Positions 16,708 through 24,839 of a DNA stretch of 51,115 nucleotides are shown piece by piece. Under the pieces are notes generated by a model. The model was not told the DNA's origin and searched no databases. It worked only from the letters and a program-made list of their open reading frames with translations. The stretch's first letter is position 1. Every line of letters starts with the position of its first letter. The DNA comes from Lachnospiraceae bacterium (lineage in GTDB: Bacteria > Bacillota > Clostridia > Lachnospirales > Lachnospiraceae). The DNA is taken from positions 1 to 51,115 of the forward strand of contig JAGAMF010000001.1 in NCBI GenBank assembly GCA_017624855.1, given 5' to 3'. The position numbers and the translations under genes were made by a program.

Positions 16708-18156
16708 TTAATTCCTCCTGTTAATTTCATCCAATACAAGTTTGTGGTTTTCTTCATTCCACTTCTCGATATCGTCGTATTTGCTGTAATCCGGTGTTAA
16801 AAAGGTGCATACCTTGGTTACCACCACCTGACCGTCTTTGTCGGTCTGCATTTTTACCTTGGTTTCCATTCCGTCAAAATCTTCGTCCATGTCCAAGGGC
16901 TCATATTTTAATAAGTCATTTGCCGCCTGTTTGGCAAATACAAGACTTTCTAAAAGAGAATTGCTGGCGAGGCGGTTCTTCCCGTGAACGCCGTTGCATG
17001 CGGTCTCACCCACCGCATATAATCTGTCCATGGAAGTCTGGCTGTTTTTATCCACCTTCACGCCACCCATAAAATAATGCTGGGCGGGAACTATGGGAAT
17101 ACATTCCTTGGTGGCGTCAAAGCCGTGATCCTTGCAATATTCTAAAATATTGGGGAAGTGAGCCACCAGTTCGTCCAAAGGAATGGTGCGCATATCTTCC
17201 CATACATGCTCCGTACCGTCCTTGGCCATCTGCTCCCTGATTGCCGCAGTCAGCTTGTCTCTGGGAATCAGCTCATTTACGAAGCGCTCCATGTTCTTAT
17301 TATATAATTTAGCTCCCTCACCTCTGACAGACTCTGAAATTAAGAAGCTTCTGTCTTCAATGTTCTCACTGTAAAAGGTTGTAGGGTGAATCTGCACATA
17401 ATCCACATCCTTGGTAGCGATGCCATGTCTTAATGCCAATGCCACACCGTCACCGGTTAAATGCCGGAAATTGGTAGAATAGCGATATAATCCGCCTACG
17501 CCGCCGGTGGCAAGCACGGTACAGTCTGCGTAGATGGTATCAAAACTGCCGTCTTCCTTGCGAATTACCGCTCCGAAGCACTCACCTGTTTTATGCTGCA
17601 AGAATTCCTTCGCGGATGCCTTAGCCGCCAAAGTTCCTTCCGGGAATCTTTTACTTCTTATATCAACTCCCGCTTCGCCGTCCCTTGCAATAATATCCAC
17701 CATCGTGGTATATTCCATAATCTCCACATTGGCAAGTTCTTTTACACGGGCATACAGCGTGCTGGTAATCTCTTCGCCGGTGATATCCTTATGATGAAGG
17801 ATGCGGTGTTTTCCATGGCCGCCCTCTCTGGTGTATTTTAATTCGCCGTTTTTGTCACGACAGAATCTTACGCCGTATTCAAGCAAGTCGTTAATGGTAT
17901 CTCTGGAATGACCAATCATAATTTCCACACTCTCACGGGTGTTCTCGTAATGACCGGCTTTCAAAGTATCCTCCATAAAAGGCTCAAAATCATTTTCATC
18001 ATGCTGTACGCAAATACCTCCCTGGGCAAGGTAAGAATCGCTCTCCTCTACCTTCGCCTTGGTAATCATGATAATTTTTTTGTCCCGGGGAAGATTCAAT
18101 GCACAGTAGAGACCTGAGCATCCTGTTCCCACAATCAATACATCACACTTTCTCAT
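16708..18156 (-). CDS. nadB: L-aspartate oxidase, short C-terminus
   Basis: 482 aa FAD enzyme oxidising aspartate to iminoaspartate, the NadA substrate. It shows the dinucleotide-binding GTGCSGLYCAL (~10-20), SYLAQGGI, HRILHHKDITG, the ATGGVGGLY segment (~225), VQIHPTTFY, PRDKLTAAIREQ with the catalytic Arg, and AVGETACNGVHGKNRLASNSL. After that motif only ~70 residues remain, whereas classical NadB has ~130 forming a helical bundle; the RG.HYR.D-type motif of that bundle is not seen. The catalytic core is complete, so activity is likely. It leads the nadB-nadC-niaR operon and is divergent from nadA. Confidence 0.93.
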   Translation of the reverse strand: MRKCDVLIVGTGCSGLYCALNLPRDKKIIMITKAKVEESDSYLAQGGICVQHDENDFEPFMEDTLKAGHYENTRESVEIMIGHSRDTINDLLEYGVRFCRDKNGELKYTREGGHGKHRILHHKDITGEEITSTLYARVKELANVEIMEYTTMVDIIARDGEAGVDIRSKRFPEGTLAAKASAKEFLQHKTGECFGAVIRKEDGSFDTIYADCTVLATGGVGGLYRYSTNFRHLTGDGVALALRHGIATKDVDYVQIHPTTFYSENIEDRSFLISESVRGEGAKLYNKNMERFVNELIPRDKLTAAIREQMAKDGTEHVWEDMRTIPLDELVAHFPNILEYCKDHGFDATKECIPIVPAQHYFMGGVKVDKNSQTSMDRLYAVGETACNGVHGKNRLASNSLLESLVFAKQAANDLLKYEPLDMDEDFDGMETKVKMQTDKDGQVVVTKVCTFLTPDYSKYDDIEKWNEENHKLVLDEINRRN

Positions 18157-18247
18157 ATGCGTTCCCTCCGCTTAATTTATCCATAAATTGCGGTTTTTCG
18201 ATAAAATCCTGCTCTCTGCATAAATTTTACCATGTTTTTCTACCCAC

Positions 18248-18313
18248 ATATTAACATGTGTCTTGTCACATGTCAACATATGTCTTGACACTTGTGTTGA
18301 TAGCACTTATAAT
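18248..18313. promoter_or_regulatory. Divergent nadB/nadA promoters with NiaR-type operators
   Basis: Minus strand: TTGACA (18271-18276), 17-nt spacer, TAATAT (18248-18253). Plus strand: TTGACA (18285-18290), 17-nt spacer, TATAAT (18308-18313). The palindrome ACATGTG-N6-CACATGT (18254-18273), with core TGTCTTGTCA, fills the nadB spacer. A second core TGTCTTGACA (18281-18290) covers the nadA -35. Both cores fit the TGTC-TT-GACA type of site bound by NiaR, so one repressor can close both promoters. Confidence 0.85.
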
Positions 18314-18339
18314 AGCATCAACAAGCAGGAGGTGTTTTT

Positions 18340-19257
18340 ATGTATAATACAAAAGACCTACAGGAAGCAATTTTGAAATTAAAGAAAGAGAAAGATGTGT
18401 GCATTCTTGCTCACGCATACCAGACACAGGACATTCTGGAAGTGGCGGATTTTATCGGAGATTCTTTCGGCTTAAGCCAGCAGGCTCAGAGTGTTCCCCA
18501 GCAGAATCTTTTAATGTGCGGCGTGCGTTTTATGGCAGAAACCGCTAAAATCCTTTCTCCCGATAAGAAAGTCATTCTTTCCCATCCCGACGCAGGCTGT
18601 CCTATGGCGGAGCAGTTAACGGTGGATGAGTTAAAAGAAATCAAGGCACAGTATCCGAATGCGGCTGTTGTTGCCTATATCAACACCACCTCTGCCTTAA
18701 AAACGGAATGCGATGTATGCGTAACGTCTGCTTCCGCCTTAAATATCGTTAAAAACCTCCCTAACGAGGAGATTCTTTTTATACCGGATTGTAACTTGGG
18801 CTCCTGGATTGAAGCACAGGTACCGGAAAAGACCTTTCATTTTATAAAAGGCGGCTGCCCCGTACATATGCGCATCACTCCCGATGATGTGATAAAAGCA
18901 AGAGCCGCTCACCCGGGCGCGCCCCTTCTTGTGCATCCGGAATGTAAAAAGGAAGTTACCGCCCTTGCGGATTACGCAGGTAGTACCACCGGCATTATGA
19001 AATATGCCGCCAACAGCGACGCCGGGGAATTCATCATCGGCACAGACAACAGCATCGTGCAGCATTTGCAGTTTGAGCATCCGGACAAGAAGTTCTACGC
19101 CCTGTCCAAGGATTGCGTCTGTCACGATATGAAATTAACCACTTTAATGGATGTGTATAATTGCCTTTTGGGCGAAGCCGGAGAAGAAATTGTATTGGAC
19201 GACGAAACACGGTTAAAAGCCAAGAAGTGCATCGACGCTATGTTAGAGATGTCATAA
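18340..19257 (+). CDS. nadA: Quinolinate synthase
   Basis: 305 aa. It condenses iminoaspartate with dihydroxyacetone phosphate to quinolinate using a 4Fe-4S cluster. Motifs are LAHAYQTQDI (~24-33), DSFGLSQQA, MCGVRFMAETAKIL (first cluster Cys), PDAGCPMA, FIPDCNLG, VHPECKKEV (second cluster Cys) and the late CVCHDMKLTTL (third cluster Cys). This is the short three-domain form usual in Firmicutes. CAGGAGG precedes the ATG. It is a single-gene unit divergent from nadBC-niaR and shares the operator region. Confidence 0.96.
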   Translation: MYNTKDLQEAILKLKKEKDVCILAHAYQTQDILEVADFIGDSFGLSQQAQSVPQQNLLMCGVRFMAETAKILSPDKKVILSHPDAGCPMAEQLTVDELKEIKAQYPNAAVVAYINTTSALKTECDVCVTSASALNIVKNLPNEEILFIPDCNLGSWIEAQVPEKTFHFIKGGCPVHMRITPDDVIKARAAHPGAPLLVHPECKKEVTALADYAGSTTGIMKYAANSDAGEFIIGTDNSIVQHLQFEHPDKKFYALSKDCVCHDMKLTTLMDVYNCLLGEAGEEIVLDDETRLKAKKCIDAMLEMS

Positions 19258-19275
19258 AAGAGTTATATAATCATA

Positions 19276-19315
19276 AAAAAGCAGGGCTCACCTAAACCGT
19301 GAATCCTGCTTTTAT
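19276..19315. terminator. Terminator between nadA and the acyltransferase gene
   Basis: AAAAAGCAGG...TCAC pairs with GTGA..CCTGCTTTT, with a T-run on the + side and A-run on the other, serving both convergent genes. Confidence 0.75.
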
Positions 19316-19324
19316 TATATCAAT

Positions 19325-21280
19325 CTACTCCGGTACGCTTCCGCAGTCCACCCATATCGCCGGCCGAATTCCTCCGCTTGCCACATTGGCACGCTTTCCT
19401 TCCCAATCAATCTCGCCGGCCGGATTGATAATTACCATCCTTCTGCCGTCCGAGCCTTTGGTTCGCGTCCACCACCAGGTATTGTCTTTTCTCTCCTTAT
19501 AATCATATCCGTCGTTAACGGCCACATTTACACCATCTCTTGCCGCCGCCTGAGTCGCCTGTAAATTACGCTCTTCTTCTGTGGGGAAATACAATTCCAC
19601 CTCATCTGCCGACAGAATAAATACATAGTCCTGTACGGTTCGGCCACCGCCGGTTCCATACACGGGATTTGCCGATGTGACGATGTCGGTTTTTACCACC
19701 AATTCTTTCTCATAATCATTGATATATTCTTCATAAAAAGTACCGTTTAGCTCTTCTCTAAGACTGCAACCGGCCCAATAGATGTCTTCCGCCACATTAT
19801 GAAGATCTCCCGGCGCCAAGGCACTGACGCTGACAAGAAGCAACTTATCATCTTGACGGTCTGCCACATACCACAGAATCCGCTCATCGCCGCTTTTAAT
19901 ATAATCCGTGTTCATGGTGCCGAAAGGAACCACATCTCCCACCTTGGCCTCTTCCAATAGCACAATCTCTTCTTCGTAATAGATTTTCGGCTGCACATAC
20001 ATCACATAAAGCTCACTGCATACAAAAAAGGTTAACAGTACAACCACTATTGCCAGCCACCTTAACGCAGCTTTTTTGCGCTTCTTTTTTATCTTTGCTT
20101 CCAGTTTCTGGTCAAGATTCATCTCTTCCTCGGGAATCTGCACCTTATTTGCCGTAATCAAATGCAGCAACCACCATATCAGCAAGTGCAGAATGACGGC
20201 TACACCCAGGGAGCTCACCATAACCCAGATAAAAAGAACCAAATCCCGCATTTCATTCTCAAAAAGCATATGCTTCATAAAAAGGTCATGGATGATGTAC
20301 AATTCCAAACTGATTTTACTGAGAAGAATCAATACTTTATTACGGATTCGTACTTTCATCTGTATAAGTAAAAGCATGCTAATCCATGCACCGCAAACCA
20401 AAGTCTGGGCCAGCAATGTAATCAGTTTCGCTCCGTAACCCGGATGACCTTCCCACTCTTGGTAATAGCCAAAAAAGCGGATTACCACCTCTTCCAAGCC
20501 AAAGAGTAAAACAAACCCACCTACGGAAACCGGAAGAAGCCATTTATAATGCTTTTTCATAAAAGGCACAATTTTATCCGCATATCGGGCAAAGTAAAGC
20601 CCCGCAAGGAAAAATGCCGTGGTGTTATACCACCATTCCCCCATAAACCAACAGCCGCCTACCTTGCTTTCGTCATGAAGAATCAGGAAGCTTCCCAGAA
20701 TCATCAGACCCACAAAGCCGGTCAGCACATACAATGCTTTGTTTTTATCTTTTATATAACGATGCGTAAAATAAAATGCCAGATAGAGAATCAGGATTTC
20801 CACCAAAAACCATGTGTTGGTGTTCACCAGACGAAATCCCCAGAAACAGATTAAACTGTCAATCACGCTGTTCACATAGCCAAAGTACATTGCCACAAAA
20901 ACAAGATAGATGGCATTGGACAGCATAAAAGGCAGAAGTACGGAAGGCATTCTTTTACGCATAAAAGTTTTCAGGTAATCCGGTTTCTTATCCAAGCTGG
21001 TCATCAAACCATATCCGGAATAAAAGAAGAAAATGGCTGTAAAAAGAATACCCATGGAACTGAATATGGTAATGGGCCCCTTCCATACATTACCGTAATT
21101 GGTAATCTCCTGCGTAAGATGATGTAGAATTATACCTACCGCAGCCAGTCCCTGAAGAATTTTACCCTGTTGCAAAGACATAAAATCCTCATGAATACTG
21201 CCTTTGGGGGCAAATTTTATACCGATTAGCATGATGATTAACACGATTGCGGGAAAAATACACAACAGCAAAGACTCCAT
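19325..21280 (-). CDS. Membrane acyltransferase 3 family protein fused to a DUF6273-like extracellular domain
   Basis: 651 aa. Residues ~1-385 form about ten TM helices with family features: GLAAVGIILHHLTQE near residue 45 (His of the first helix) and RKRMPSVLLPF ~108-118. These proteins O-acetylate sugars or cell-wall polymers. After a basic stretch KIKKKRKKAALR and one more TM (~405-428) comes a ~200-residue outside domain. Its elements (VPFGTMNTD, ILWYVADRQDDKLLLVS, WWWTRTKGSDGRRM, GIRPAIWVD) look like DUF6273, a domain often attached to surface proteins. The fusion suggests that the outer domain binds or presents the acceptor, which is inference. Confidence 0.75.
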   Translation of the reverse strand: MESLLLCIFPAIVLIIMLIGIKFAPKGSIHEDFMSLQQGKILQGLAAVGIILHHLTQEITNYGNVWKGPITIFSSMGILFTAIFFFYSGYGLMTSLDKKPDYLKTFMRKRMPSVLLPFMLSNAIYLVFVAMYFGYVNSVIDSLICFWGFRLVNTNTWFLVEILILYLAFYFTHRYIKDKNKALYVLTGFVGLMILGSFLILHDESKVGGCWFMGEWWYNTTAFFLAGLYFARYADKIVPFMKKHYKWLLPVSVGGFVLLFGLEEVVIRFFGYYQEWEGHPGYGAKLITLLAQTLVCGAWISMLLLIQMKVRIRNKVLILLSKISLELYIIHDLFMKHMLFENEMRDLVLFIWVMVSSLGVAVILHLLIWWLLHLITANKVQIPEEEMNLDQKLEAKIKKKRKKAALRWLAIVVVLLTFFVCSELYVMYVQPKIYYEEEIVLLEEAKVGDVVPFGTMNTDYIKSGDERILWYVADRQDDKLLLVSVSALAPGDLHNVAEDIYWAGCSLREELNGTFYEEYINDYEKELVVKTDIVTSANPVYGTGGGRTVQDYVFILSADEVELYFPTEEERNLQATQAAARDGVNVAVNDGYDYKERKDNTWWWTRTKGSDGRRMVIINPAGEIDWEGKRANVASGGIRPAIWVDCGSVPE

Positions 21281-21807
21281 GTGCCCGGATACCTCCTTTT
21301 ATAAAACGCTTATCCGGCTATTTTGCGGATAAGTCCATACGCTTCAAATATCATTTTTTATTTTACTAAAATTATAATTTGATTGCCTTATAAATGCTAT
21401 CTTTTTCTTCCTCTTTCTTATCGGAATTGTCCTTTTTATTAAAACAACTTCTACCGCGCTTATCGCCTATGACATGTTTATTTGCCGACGTTCCATAGCG
21501 CAATCTCCCTTTTTTTGAAATATGGCTTCTTTTCACTCTGTGTACTTACTGTATCCGTAGATTTCATCATTACTTCCTCTTTTATAATTTTTATCATAAA
21601 AGGCATCCGCAAGCATATCTTCTAAGACCTAACGATATGCTCACGAATGCCTCTGCATTCTCTACCCGGTGGCAGATTATTTTATTAAATTATGGAATTC
21701 CATTCCGTTCGCATCATATTTTAACACATTGTTGAATCCTTGAAAACATATTGCGAAATTATATTTTTATTACTATACTTATATTATAGAATGAAGGGAG
21801 GAATCAT
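21281..21807. other. Intergenic stretch with two hairpins and one promoter
   Basis: No gene is seen. CTTATCCG (21309-21316) / CGGATAAG (21326-21333) forms a hairpin in the 5' leader of the acyltransferase gene. A long imperfect inverted repeat spans 21601-21652 (AGGCAT..AGCATATC / GATATGCT..ATGCCT). A + strand promoter TTGCGA (21751-21756)-N17-TATACT (21774-21779) precedes the 101-aa gene. Confidence 0.6.
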
Positions 21808-22113
21808 ATGAAATACAACAAAGAAACCCCCGTACATATTACAGCCCGTGAATCCGATTATATGATGTTGGCTTACGATGAATATTGCAGTCTGGGCGAG
21901 AGCATGAAGTATATCCGTGATGAGTACCTTGCCAATAAAAAGCGTACGGATTCCCGAAATCTCATTCATTTTACGGTCAGAACCAAGGATGACAGCCGGG
22001 ATATTTATATTTTAAATGTGTATAACGGCATAGACAGCGGTATTGAATCCCTTTGCGAGATGACGGCAGCGGAGCTGGAAGAACTGGTGGAATACAAGAA
22101 TTATATAAATTAA
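21808..22113 (+). CDS. Small acidic cytoplasmic protein of unknown function
   Basis: 101 aa, no signal peptide or TM helix. It starts with an alternating charged segment, has a helical middle (DEYCSLGESMKYIRDEYLAN), a beta-rich centre (LIHFTVRTKDDSRDIYILNVY) and an acidic C-terminal helix (MTAAELEELVEYK). GGGAGG lies 8 nt before the ATG, a promoter is present upstream and a terminator follows at once, so it is an independently expressed gene. No family was recognised. Confidence 0.65.
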   Translation: MKYNKETPVHITARESDYMMLAYDEYCSLGESMKYIRDEYLANKKRTDSRNLIHFTVRTKDDSRDIYILNVYNGIDSGIESLCEMTAAELEELVEYKNYIN

Positions 22114-22116
22114 TAA

Positions 22117-22143
22117 AAAGAGAAGGCACAAGCCTTCTCTTTT
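22117..22143. terminator. Bidirectional terminator
   Basis: AAAGAGAAGGC (22117-22127), ACAA loop, GCCTTCTCTTT (22132-22142) with T-run. It separates the 101-aa gene from the convergent lipoprotein gene. Confidence 0.85.
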
Positions 22144-22164
22144 GTGATTATGTAGTCTTATTGT

Positions 22165-23313
22165 TTATTCCACATTATTTTCATATGAATATGCACCGAT
22201 CTGTGTTACAACACAATCATTATATAATTCATCAAGAGTACCGTATCCGTAATAATAAAGCATCCAATTACCTTCGGGGTTCCATCTCTTTCCTACTATT
22301 TCATATTTACTCAAATCCACTACGGCGTTACCGGATTCATCCACGGAAATATCTGTAAACTTAATATATACATAGTGAGGATAAGCAACACCATCCCAAG
22401 AACAATCTACTTTATATACCATATAAAGCTGATTTGTTGCATTTCCGACCATTCCTTCTTTCTTATACAAGAAATAATTTCCCAGATAGGTAAATCCCTG
22501 CAATCCGTCCATATTTCCTTCTACCTGTACCCAATGAGCCATATATGCATCTTCTGCCTGTTGCTTGATTGAATTAAATGACGCTTCGTCAATATCTGCT
22601 GCAGAAGAAGCATAAGAAGTTAAGCCTTCTACCGTAAATGCCATAGTGATAGGGCTGGGAATAGAGTTAAACTGCTGTGCAAAACTATCTATACCACCCT
22701 GTATGTCAGCAGTTACCACAACAACATCTCCATTTGAAAGTCCACTGTTTTTATCTGCGGAGAAAGATAAATACTGTATTTCCGGCTTATCATAATCAGG
22801 AGTAATTGTAACTTTACCGTTGGGTGCAATTCCTGCAATATCTACGGTCACATAATCAAAAGGATTAAAAGTACCAATTTCCTGAAGTCCCTCTACCGTA
22901 TACTCAATGTCAGAGTATTTTAAATCACAATTAAAATAGTCTTTTACAGTTTCGTCTTCACAATCCCAAACAAGCTTAATAACATCACCGTTAGAAAGTT
23001 CACTTGTCTTATCAAGCTCATAATCCGTACAGTAACTCAACATTACCTTGTGAGGATCTCCTCCATAGTAAAGATCCAAACTCATTGAGGTGACATCGTT
23101 TTCATCTATTCTTGCTTTAATTTTGTCTCCAAAATCTTCTTCATAAGCTTCATAGTCAAAGATAACCTGCGCCTCTCCCAGCGAATTGTATCCCGACACT
23201 TCAATAGTAATATAGTCATTGAGGTCTACGGTAGGTCTGATACAACCTGTTAAACCAAAGACTATGGTTCCTAAAATTCCGGTTAATAATAATGCTTTCA
23301 TCTTGTTTTTCAT
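22165..23313 (-). CDS. Lipoprotein with repeated beta-strand domains
   Basis: 382 aa. Signal peptide with lipobox GLTGC (Cys ~24), so surface lipid-anchored. Two successive ~100-residue repeats begin with NDYITIEVSGYNSLGEA (~32) and DYVTVDIAGIAPNGKV (~152). Each contains an SNGDVI/SNGDVV motif and the phrase YTVEGL or FTVEGL. The C-terminal ~140 residues form a separate domain with Trp/Tyr-rich strands. This organisation recurs in Lachnospiraceae surface lipoproteins, but its function is unknown. The 119-aa gene lies 14 bp upstream and is probably co-transcribed. Confidence 0.7.
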   Translation of the reverse strand: MKNKMKALLLTGILGTIVFGLTGCIRPTVDLNDYITIEVSGYNSLGEAQVIFDYEAYEEDFGDKIKARIDENDVTSMSLDLYYGGDPHKVMLSYCTDYELDKTSELSNGDVIKLVWDCEDETVKDYFNCDLKYSDIEYTVEGLQEIGTFNPFDYVTVDIAGIAPNGKVTITPDYDKPEIQYLSFSADKNSGLSNGDVVVVTADIQGGIDSFAQQFNSIPSPITMAFTVEGLTSYASSAADIDEASFNSIKQQAEDAYMAHWVQVEGNMDGLQGFTYLGNYFLYKKEGMVGNATNQLYMVYKVDCSWDGVAYPHYVYIKFTDISVDESGNAVVDLSKYEIVGKRWNPEGNWMLYYYGYGTLDELYNDCVVTQIGAYSYENNVE

Positions 23314-23327
23314 TTTCTTATTCTCCT

Positions 23328-23687
23328 TTACTCTACTTTTCCTTCAAATTTTTCCTCGTTATCACTTATCCACTCATCAAAACTCATTTGTGATTTACCT
23401 AAAATCTCCGAATCTCCTTCTTTCCAAGCGATATCGAATACATAATCATCTCCGAATTCTTTTAAGTCTTTCACGAGCTGTGCCTCTGCTTCCTCATCAG
23501 TTACATCATAGTAATCTTTTTCTTCTCCGGTTTCTTCAATTACATCCAATGCTCTCATACGATAGCACGCCAAAATGCTTTCTTTTAAGGTGTCTCTCTT
23601 ATAAGCAAAAGTAATAAGGTTTACTTTTTTGTTCTGGGGTATATGTAAAACCGAATCTCCAAAATGCACTTCCAACTTGGGCAACAT
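23328..23687 (-). CDS. Small acidic protein of unknown function
   Basis: 119 aa, no signal or TM. It is strongly acidic, with LHIPQNKKVNLITFAYKRD near residue 14 and an acid-rich helix DEEAEAQLVKDLKEFGDD ~64-81. AGGAG lies upstream and the lipoprotein gene follows after 14 bp. Nothing identifies its job; the shared transcript is the only context. Confidence 0.6.
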   Translation of the reverse strand: MLPKLEVHFGDSVLHIPQNKKVNLITFAYKRDTLKESILACYRMRALDVIEETGEEKDYYDVTDEEAEAQLVKDLKEFGDDYVFDIAWKEGDSEILGKSQMSFDEWISDNEEKFEGKVE

Positions 23688-23800
23688 GGCTTTTTCTCCT
23701 TTCTGTATTTTTTCTTTCTAAAATCATTGATTTGTTTATCATCTTGTTACACATTATAACTACTTTTAACCGGTTCAATTTCAGCCAAAGTTTACACACA

Positions 23801-23822
23801 AAAAAAGCGAAAGTCCTTTCGA
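23801..23822. repeat. Left copy of a 22-bp direct repeat bracketing the type III toxin-antitoxin locus
   Basis: Begins AAAAAAGCGAAAGTC and ends CCTTTCGA; the same 22 bases recur at 24572-24593, 771 bp away. The right copy is part of the complete tRNA-Ser terminator, while this copy lacks the second arm, so it looks like a partial duplicate created when the locus was inserted. Confidence 0.8.
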
Positions 23823-23850
23823 AAAAATTATCATAAGTTTTTTATTTTTA

Positions 23851-23879
23851 TTAGCATTTTTCTGATAATTGTGTATAAT
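23851..23879 (+). promoter_or_regulatory. Promoter of the TenpI-like RNA
   Basis: TTAGCA (23851-23856), 17-nt spacer, perfect TATAAT (23874-23879). It starts transcription a few bases before the first hairpin of the RNA. Confidence 0.7.
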
Positions 23880-23885
23880 ATAAGT

Positions 23886-24045
23886 AAGAAGACTTAATGT
23901 CTTCTTTTACGAGACGTAATTCAGGAGCGTCTGGCTAAAAATAACCTGACAATATTGCGAGGGGTTTCTCGATGTCACCTGGCTCAATATAAAATCGAAA
24001 AATATTTTACTAAAGATAGGAAGCAGAAATGCTTCCTATTTTTTT
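23886..24045 (+). ncRNA. Candidate RNA antitoxin of a type III system
   Basis: About 160 nt between a TATAAT promoter and a strong terminator placed directly before the toxin gene. Seen in order: hairpin AAGAAGAC/GTCTTCTT (23886-23906); an H-type pseudoknot made of AGACG (23912-23916), TCAGG (23921-23925), CGTCT (23928-23932) and CCTGA (23945-23949); hairpin CGAG/CTCG (23958-23971); terminator stem ATAGGAAGC/GCTTCCTAT (24016-24039) plus T-run. RNA-pseudoknot plus terminator ahead of the toxin is the hallmark of ToxIN/CptIN/TenpIN loci. Clear tandem repeats are not visible, unlike most members. Confidence 0.65.
24016..24045 (+). terminator. Terminator separating antitoxin RNA from toxin gene
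   Basis: Nine-bp perfect stem with a 6-nt loop and seven T. It lies 13 nt before the toxin start, so toxin expression depends on read-through, as in other type III loci. Confidence 0.9.
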
Positions 24046-24057
24046 ATAGGAGGACAA

Positions 24058-24573
24058 ATGGACAACATACAATTCTGTTATATTATTGAACAATATTACA
24101 TAGATCATCCGAATTTGATAAAAATACTTGATGTGGATGATGCAACAAAGCATAACACCAGAACTCATTTATGCTTAAACATAAAATATAATAATAACAA
24201 TATACTTATTCCTTTAAGAAAAAATCTAGGTTCTGCCAAAAGAAAATTTGGAACAATCGGTTATCCTGTCCCAAGCTTAAGTAAGCCGGAAGCAGGTTTA
24301 GATTACAGATATATAATGATAATAAATGACTCTGCTTATTTACGATTTGATATTCCCAGAATCAGCAATAAACAAATCACTATCATCAAGGATAACTATA
24401 CAACAATAGAGAAAGAAGTCATTGATTATATAAATTCTTATACACGGGTCGCAAATAAAGGACGTGTTAATCTAAATGCACGTTTTCGAGAATCAAGTCT
24501 GATTAACTTCCACAATGAATTAGAAATTACATATAAGGGACAAATTAAAGTATTACCATCAAGTAAAAAATAA
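24058..24573 (+). CDS. TenpN-like type III toxin (endoribonuclease)
   Basis: 171 aa, basic, no signal. After a short helix the strand LCLNIKYNNNNILIPLRKNL (~37-56) is followed by GLDYRYIMIINDSAYL (~82-97), a long helix TTIEKEVIDYINSY (~120-133) and the end RFRESSLINFHNEL. The order IPLR..N - GLDY - helix - FR.S.L.N.H.EL is that of TenpN toxins from memory, relatives of ToxN that cut RNA and are blocked by a pseudoknot RNA. The upstream RNA and terminator support it strongly. AGGAGG lies 6 nt before the ATG. AT-richness and flanking direct repeats suggest recent arrival. Confidence 0.7.
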   Translation: MDNIQFCYIIEQYYIDHPNLIKILDVDDATKHNTRTHLCLNIKYNNNNILIPLRKNLGSAKRKFGTIGYPVPSLSKPEAGLDYRYIMIINDSAYLRFDIPRISNKQITIIKDNYTTIEKEVIDYINSYTRVANKGRVNLNARFRESSLINFHNELEITYKGQIKVLPSSKK

Positions 24574-24603
24574 AAAAGCGAAAGTCCTTTCGAACTTTCG
24601 CTT
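24572..24603 (-). terminator. tRNA-Ser terminator containing the right copy of the 22-bp direct repeat
   Basis: On the minus strand AAGCGAAAGT (24594-24603) / ACTTTCGCTT with six T ends the tRNA-Ser transcript. Bases 24572-24593 are identical to 23801-23822. The toxin stop codon overlaps its left edge. Confidence 0.85.
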
Positions 24604-24611
24604 AATCTTCA

Positions 24612-24699
24612 CGGAGAAAGAGGGATTTGAACCCTCGCGCCGGTTGCCCGACCTACACCCTTAGCAGGGGCGCCTCTTCAGCCTCTTGAGTATTTCTCC
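24612..24699 (-). tRNA. tRNA-Ser(GCT)
   Basis: 88-nt class II tRNA. Acceptor GGAGAAA (5' at 24699) pairs with TTTCTCC, G discriminator at 24612, CCA not encoded. The anticodon stem-loop CCCTGCTAAGGG reads GCT (+ strand AGC at 24663-24665). A long variable arm and the T-loop GGTTCAAATCC are present. Confidence 0.95.
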
Positions 24700-24764
24700 T
24701 TAGCCTGAAACTACCTTACCAATATGTGTATGTTTCAAATAGCACGCCTTCCGACGCAAATGTT

Positions 24765-24793
24765 ATTATACAAGGTGGGGTGGCGTTTGTCAA
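24765..24793 (-). promoter_or_regulatory. tRNA-Ser promoter
   Basis: Perfect consensus on the minus strand: TTGACA (24788-24793), 17-nt spacer, TATAAT (24765-24770). Confidence 0.85.
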
Positions 24794-24839
24794 CTGTTTT
24801 TATTGTATCCTTTTTTCTTTAAACTACTCATAAAAATGT

